DNA from: Candidatus Gastranaerophilales bacterium
GTDB lineage: Bacteria; Cyanobacteriota; Vampirovibrionia; Gastranaerophilales; Gastranaerophilaceae
NCBI GenBank assembly: GCA_017461425.1
Contig: JAFTXY010000007.1
Span: 1-64,000, forward strand
Direction: 5' to 3'
Length of the DNA: 64,000 nucleotides
Part shown: positions 60,154 to 64,000 of the stretch, one piece after another
How the letters are laid out: the number at the start of each line of letters is the position of its first letter
How positions within the stretch are numbered: the stretch's first letter is position 1
The notes under the pieces: model-generated
Databases searched by the model: none
What the model was told of the DNA's origin: nothing
The model's input: the letters and a program-made list of their open reading frames with translations, nothing else
Translations under genes and position numbers: made by a program

Positions 60154-60197
60154 AATTATTTATTTTTGTTTACTAAAAAAATAAAACTTAAAAACAA

Positions 60198-60226
60198 ATA
60201 AATTTGCTTAAAATAAGCAAATTTAT
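60198..60226. repeat. Perfect 13-bp inverted repeat in a divergent promoter region
   Basis: ATAAATTTGCTTA-AAA-TAAGCAAATTTAT between the divergent genes at 60153 and 60272. It is followed on the minus strand by T-rich sequence, so it can be an operator shared by both genes or a leader hairpin. Confidence 0.5.
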
Positions 60227-60271
60227 ATTTAAAAAATACTTTATATATTTATTAACTATTGGAAAAGTATT

Positions 60272-61999
60272 ATGGAATTAAATATTTTACAGTCTTTGTT
60301 TGGCGTAAAAAAAAGAAAGCAAAATACAAATAATAATGATAAAGTTTTAACAAGCCATATAAATACTAATAATTTATCAATGCCAACAGATGAGGCCTTA
60401 GAAAGCTATGGCAGGGCGCAAGTTTCTATTCACAAGAAAGAAGCAGAGACCTTTAAAAAGAAAAACGGAACAACATTTGTTAATCCGATAGATTTAACTT
60501 ATGAGCAACTCCTTGCCAGATTTAGAAATGAAATGTTGTCATCTTTAAAAGACGAGTTTTGGCGAGATTATTTTCTTAAAAATTGCGGCCAAGAAGATAC
60601 TATAATTGAGCAATATGAGATGTTTAATACATTTAAAAAATTAAACATATATCCTGCAGATTTTAGAAAAATGCCATCGGTTCTGGCCTCTATAAATAAA
60701 GATAATCTGGCTGAATTCCAAAAGATTCTTGAAAAAGTGAGTTCTTGTTTAGATGGTTCATATTTTCTTATTGAAAATATTTTATTAGAATGTGTTGATG
60801 ATAATAAAACAAGAGAGTTTGCTCTTGAATTATGTGAGATTGAAAACATTCCTCTTAAAACAATATTTAAATATGTTTTCGATTACTATTATGCATTGAA
60901 AGAAGACCAAGTAAAGGCTAAGCAAATAAGATGTAATGCAAAAAACGACCCACTTGTTAAAACGATTAATGCAATTAATAGTACTAATGTTGATTTAGTT
61001 CCAAAAGACATGAAACCAACTCCTTTGGATGTGCTTAATATTAAGCCATCTTCTTTGGTTTTAGTGCATATGACAAATTACGAGCCTGAAAATGGCAAAA
61101 TTTCATCCACAAGGGATAAAATAGGAGGAACGAGAAATAGTGTTCATTTTACTTTGAACCATCCAGTTGCTGCTCATAGAGCTGGTGATTGGGATGAAAT
61201 GAATTATGCAATAATTATGCCATATGAATCAACTATAAATTCAAACTCTAAAAATAAATTTATCGAAGGTATGCCTAATGATATTTATACAAATGGGTCT
61301 GTTGATATTCCTGAAGGTTCAATTATTGTAAAATATACTCCAGAATTAGATGGTGAAATAAAATTTTCCAAACACCCAACTTTGACTGGTGTAAGGATTA
61401 TCGAAATTTCTGTAAAACCACACGATGTTATTCCTTATATAATTGAAAAAATGGGATATACATATTGTGGGGCGAATGCATTAATGGGTTTATTTAGTCA
61501 AGATGATGCTGAAGTTAAGGATTACGATAAAACCGTTGCAAAGTATGATGCTTGGGCTAGATTTTGCGAAACTCAAAAAATAAAACCAAATAGACACACA
61601 GGAAGTTTGGGTAATATCATAGAAGAGGTTATAGAGAGTATTGGATTGCTACAAAAGAGCAATTCTTGGTTAGTTGATGATGTTGGGAAAAAATATAATT
61701 TTAAAAAACATTGTTTAGAAGCATTGAAATATGCTAAGACTCTTGAGAAAGATGGATATTTTTCTTATTTGGATTTAGATAAATTAATCAATTTGATAAA
61801 AAAATCAGCATCACCAATAGAAGCAATTGATGAAATTCAAAAAGAGTTTAAAATACATCCTGTTTCTGAATTAGATTTTTTTATATTATCTTCAAATATA
61901 ATTCCAATTGAACTATATTCTGAATGGTATAAGGCGAGTAAAGATAGGGATGATTTGCTAAAATATTTATCCAGTTGTATGAGGTATTATCAATATTAA
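60272..61999 (+). CDS. Large hypothetical protein, possible effector (575 aa)
   Basis: I do not recognise this protein. The N-terminal 40 residues are polar and Asn-rich, the next 200 helical (DEFWRDYFLKNCGQEDTIIE). A beta-rich centre (about 265-390) carries PSSLVLVHMTNYEPENGK, GGTRNSVHFTLNHPVAAHRA, YAIIMPYE and PEGSIIVKYTPEL. The H-x-T then N-S-V-H-F-T-L-N pattern recalls ADP-ribosyltransferase-like folds, where His-x-Thr and a serine/threonine strand bind NAD, but no catalytic Glu is assigned. The C-terminal third is helical. It has no signal peptide and weak ribosome binding site (GGAAA). Confidence 0.68.
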   Translation: MELNILQSLFGVKKRKQNTNNNDKVLTSHINTNNLSMPTDEALESYGRAQVSIHKKEAETFKKKNGTTFVNPIDLTYEQLLARFRNEMLSSLKDEFWRDYFLKNCGQEDTIIEQYEMFNTFKKLNIYPADFRKMPSVLASINKDNLAEFQKILEKVSSCLDGSYFLIENILLECVDDNKTREFALELCEIENIPLKTIFKYVFDYYYALKEDQVKAKQIRCNAKNDPLVKTINAINSTNVDLVPKDMKPTPLDVLNIKPSSLVLVHMTNYEPENGKISSTRDKIGGTRNSVHFTLNHPVAAHRAGDWDEMNYAIIMPYESTINSNSKNKFIEGMPNDIYTNGSVDIPEGSIIVKYTPELDGEIKFSKHPTLTGVRIIEISVKPHDVIPYIIEKMGYTYCGANALMGLFSQDDAEVKDYDKTVAKYDAWARFCETQKIKPNRHTGSLGNIIEEVIESIGLLQKSNSWLVDDVGKKYNFKKHCLEALKYAKTLEKDGYFSYLDLDKLINLIKKSASPIEAIDEIQKEFKIHPVSELDFFILSSNIIPIELYSEWYKASKDRDDLLKYLSSCMRYYQY

Positions 62000-62027
62000 A
62001 AAAACGCTCCAAATCGGAGCGTTTTTT
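62000..62027. terminator. Bidirectional terminator
   Basis: AAAAACGCTCC/GGAGCGTTTTT (loop AAATC) lies directly after the 575-aa gene and 12 nt after the gatA stop on the other strand; T-runs exist in both directions. Confidence 0.9.
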
Positions 62028-62038
62028 TAATAAATTGT

Positions 62039-63499
62039 TTATATATTTGGTCTTTGAGTATAAACTCCAAGTTCTTGTTCTAGAGCATATGCGCTTTGTA
62101 ATAAAGTTAGTTCATCTAGATTTTTTGCAATTATTTGTAGACCAACTGGCATACCTTCTTTATCGAAACCGCAAGGCATAGATAAAGCTGGCGCTCCAAC
62201 AAGATTTGAAGATATTGTTGCAATATCTGTTAAGTACATTTCTAATGGATTATTTGCTTTAGAATTCAAATCAAATGCAGTTGTTGGACAAGTTGGAGAA
62301 ATCATTATATCAACTTCTTTGAATGCTTGATTAAAATCATTTGCAATCAATCTTCTTAATTGTTGAGCTTTTTTATAATATGCATCATAGTATCCGCTTG
62401 ATAGAGCATAAGTTCCAAGCATTATCCTTCTTTTAACTTCAGGACCAAAACCTTCTGCACGAGTTTTACAATACATATCTAAAAGATTTTGTGCGTCTTG
62501 TGCTCTATATCCATATTTTACACCATCAAAACGAGCTAAGTTAGAGCTCGCTTCTGCTGTTGCAACAATATAATAAACACCAATTGAATGTTTTAACAAT
62601 GGTAATGAAATTTCTTTTATTGTTGCGCCTAGTTTTTCATATGTTTTTATAGCATTTTCAACACTATTTTTTACATCATCAGAAACGCCGTCTGCTAATA
62701 ATTCTTTTATAACACCAACTCTTAAGCCTTTGATGTCTTTTTTAAGATTGCCAGAAATGTTGCCAACCTCAAGATTTAATGATGTAGAATCTTTTTCGTC
62801 ATAGCCTGCAATTGCTTCGTATAAGTGTGCAATATCTTCAATGCTTCTTGCAAATGGACCTATTTGATCTAATGAAGAGGCAAAAGCTATTAAGCCATAA
62901 CGAGAAACTCTTCCGTATGTGGGTTTAAAGCCTGTAATGCCGCAGAATGATGCTGGTAAACGGATTGAACCACCTGTATCAGAACCAAGTGATAATGTTA
63001 CTTCGCTTGATGCAACACTAGCTGCAGAACCGCCTGATGAGCCACCAGGAACTTTATTAAGATTATATGGATTTCTTACAATATTGAAAGCAGAGTTTTC
63101 ATTACTTGAACCCATAGCAAATTCATCCAAGTTTGCTTTTCCAAGTATTGGAACTAAATTTTGTTTTAATTTTGTTGTAATAGTTGCATCATAAGGAGAA
63201 ACAAAATTTTCTAAGATTTTTGATGAGCATGTTGTTTTAGAGCCAATCATGTTCATATTATCTTTAAGGGCTGTCGGAATACCTGCAAGCATTGGAATTT
63301 CTTCGTTGCGGGCAATTTTATCATCAACTTCTTTAGCGGTTTTTAATGCTGATTCCACAGTTAAAGAATTAAATGCGCCCAATGTTTTATCTAATTCTTC
63401 AATTCTTTTGATTGAAGCTTGGGTTAATTCTAGTGCACTAACTTCTTTATTGATTAGAGCTTTATGTTGTTCAACAGCTGTCTTTTTAAGTAATTCCAT
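62039..63499 (-). CDS. gatA: Aspartyl/glutamyl-tRNA(Asn/Gln) amidotransferase subunit A
   Basis: 486-aa amidase of the GatCAB complex, which converts Glu-tRNA(Gln) and Asp-tRNA(Asn) to the amides. The Ser-cisSer-Lys triad is visible: Lys in GIPTALKDNMN, Ser residues in VPGGSSGGSAASVASSEVTL and SLGSDTGGSIRLPASFCG. Also MGSSNENSAF and the C-terminal GVPALSMPCGFDKEGMPVGL-like segment GAPALSMPCGFDKEGMPVGL. GGAG lies 10 nt before the ATG. gatB and gatC are not in the window, so the subunits are unlinked. Confidence 0.97.
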   Translation of the reverse strand: MELLKKTAVEQHKALINKEVSALELTQASIKRIEELDKTLGAFNSLTVESALKTAKEVDDKIARNEEIPMLAGIPTALKDNMNMIGSKTTCSSKILENFVSPYDATITTKLKQNLVPILGKANLDEFAMGSSNENSAFNIVRNPYNLNKVPGGSSGGSAASVASSEVTLSLGSDTGGSIRLPASFCGITGFKPTYGRVSRYGLIAFASSLDQIGPFARSIEDIAHLYEAIAGYDEKDSTSLNLEVGNISGNLKKDIKGLRVGVIKELLADGVSDDVKNSVENAIKTYEKLGATIKEISLPLLKHSIGVYYIVATAEASSNLARFDGVKYGYRAQDAQNLLDMYCKTRAEGFGPEVKRRIMLGTYALSSGYYDAYYKKAQQLRRLIANDFNQAFKEVDIMISPTCPTTAFDLNSKANNPLEMYLTDIATISSNLVGAPALSMPCGFDKEGMPVGLQIIAKNLDELTLLQSAYALEQELGVYTQRPNI

Positions 63500-63503
63500 T
63501 AAT

Positions 63504-63532
63504 TTTACTCCATATAATATTTGTCTTAAAAT
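63504..63532 (+). promoter_or_regulatory. Promoter of yraN
   Basis: TTTACT (63504-63509), 17 nt and TAAAAT (63527-63532). The -10 ends 6 nt before the ATG, predicting a leaderless message. Confidence 0.5.
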
Positions 63533-63538
63533 AATTGT

Positions 63539-63898
63539 ATGACAAATAAAACTATTGGTAAATATGGAGAAGATTTAGCAAAAGATTTCTTAATAAAAAA
63601 TAATTTTGAAATCTTGGAAATGAATTATAGATATTCAAAAATTGCTGAAATAGATATAATTGCAAAAAAAGGCGACACTGTTCATTTTATAGAAGTTAAA
63701 ACCAGAACTCAAACATTTTTTGGAAGTCCATTAGAAGCTATTAATCAAAATAAATTAAAACAAATATATTCATGTGCAAAATACTATTTGCAAAATTCAA
63801 AAAAGCATTACAAAAAAATGCAAATAGATGCAATCGGAATTGTTTTAAATAAAAAGGAATTAGTTAAGATTGATTTTATAGAAGATATTTCTATTTAA
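63539..63898 (+). CDS. yraN: UPF0102/YraN-family predicted endonuclease
   Basis: 119 aa with the YraN pattern: GKYGEDLAKDFLIKNNFEIL, YSKIAEIDIIAKKGDTVHFI and EVKTRT, which gives the Glu-Asp-ExK residues of a PD-(D/E)xK nuclease fold. Homologues are widespread and linked to DNA repair or Holliday-type processing, without a firm role. The gene is divergent from gatA with 39 nt between the ATG codons. Its stop overlaps the next minus-strand frame by TTAA. Confidence 0.88.
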   Translation: MTNKTIGKYGEDLAKDFLIKNNFEILEMNYRYSKIAEIDIIAKKGDTVHFIEVKTRTQTFFGSPLEAINQNKLKQIYSCAKYYLQNSKKHYKKMQIDAIGIVLNKKELVKIDFIEDISI

Positions 63899-64000
63899 AC
63901 TTCTTTTGCATCAATAGAATCAAATTCTTTTCTTGCAATTTCTTGAACAAGTTTTCCTTTGATGAAATTTTTGCTTGCATTTTTCTTAACATCATTTGAT
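63895..64000 (-). CDS. Partial CDS, C-terminal end only (runs off the right edge)
   Basis: A minus-strand frame is open from the right edge to a TAA at 63895-63897. The visible 34 residues read SNDVKKNASKNFIKGKLVQE and IARKEFDSIDAKEV, a basic, helical end typical of a real protein. Its stop forms the same TTAA overlap with yraN as seen for other convergent pairs here. The family cannot be named from this fragment. Confidence 0.5.
   Translation of the reverse strand, partial: SNDVKKNASKNFIKGKLVQEIARKEFDSIDAKEV

Overview
This 64 kb window is AT-rich, gene-dense chromosomal DNA from a two-membrane bacterium. It has a TolC-type outer-membrane efflux protein, an EmrA-type adaptor, SecDF, undecaprenyl-phosphate enzymes and an LCP ligase. 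I see no insertion sequence, prophage, CRISPR array or rRNA. My best placement is a non-photosynthetic relative of Cyanobacteria (Melainabacteria/Vampirovibrionia, probably gut Gastranaerophilales). This rests on a lexA-like gene with a cyanobacterial-type GTAC-N4-GTAC operator, a GH57/DUF3536 protein, and several proteins with N-termini (SF-x-A-like, or GLAASQAR) that I recall from that lineage. It is an inference; no marker was searched.

Layout. 0-7.5 kb: a tRNA-Arg(CCG) directly followed by a menaquinone methyltransferase gene, a DnaJ-like gene overlapping queE, two PLP enzymes and a dicarboxylate symporter. 7.5-13.8 kb: an SOS cassette (LexA-like protease-repressor plus UmuC polymerase), a divergent thioesterase/queD pair, uppP overlapping a 5'-nucleotidase, and an orphan DNA methyltransferase. 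13.9-18.3 kb: a MarR-controlled EmrA-EmrB-TolC type drug exporter with a palindromic operator between the divergent arms. 18.3-25.7 kb: a large lineage-specific protein, a PDZ/radical-SAM protein with a PadR regulator, uppS-rdgB, an ion transporter and two small unknown proteins. 25.9-35 kb: secD-secF-XRE, a CHASE2-GGDEF cyclase, an LCP protein, a TPR protein and an ABC exporter with an odd P-loop. 35-48 kb: GH57, NagA-like, a GLAASQAR-type protein, a second symporter, rlmH, pyrimidine phosphorylase, prohibitin and ilvA-ridA. 48.3-53.2 kb: one long ribosomal/transcription operon infA-rpmJ-rpsM-rpsK-rpsD-rpoA-rplQ-truA-rplM-rpsI. 53.5-64 kb: a MenA-like prenyltransferase, a PEBP protein, paralogous TolC-like secreted proteins, gap, a possible small RNA, zinc-ribbon and lineage-specific proteins, gatA and yraN.

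How it works together: menA-like and menG point to quinone synthesis. queE and queD serve the preQ0/queuosine pathway. uppS, uppP and LCP supply and use the undecaprenyl carrier. ilvA-ridA pairs a dehydratase with the enzyme that clears its reactive product.

The most unusual signals are structural. Several genes have a -10 box only 6-7 nt before the ATG, suggesting leaderless mRNAs. Seven convergent gene pairs share a palindromic 4-nt stop overlap. The tRNA-Arg has a compensated A19:U56 pair. A strong promoter and a terminator bracket about 75 nt without a gene. Several tiny ORFs with good ribosome binding sites lie below usual annotation limits.
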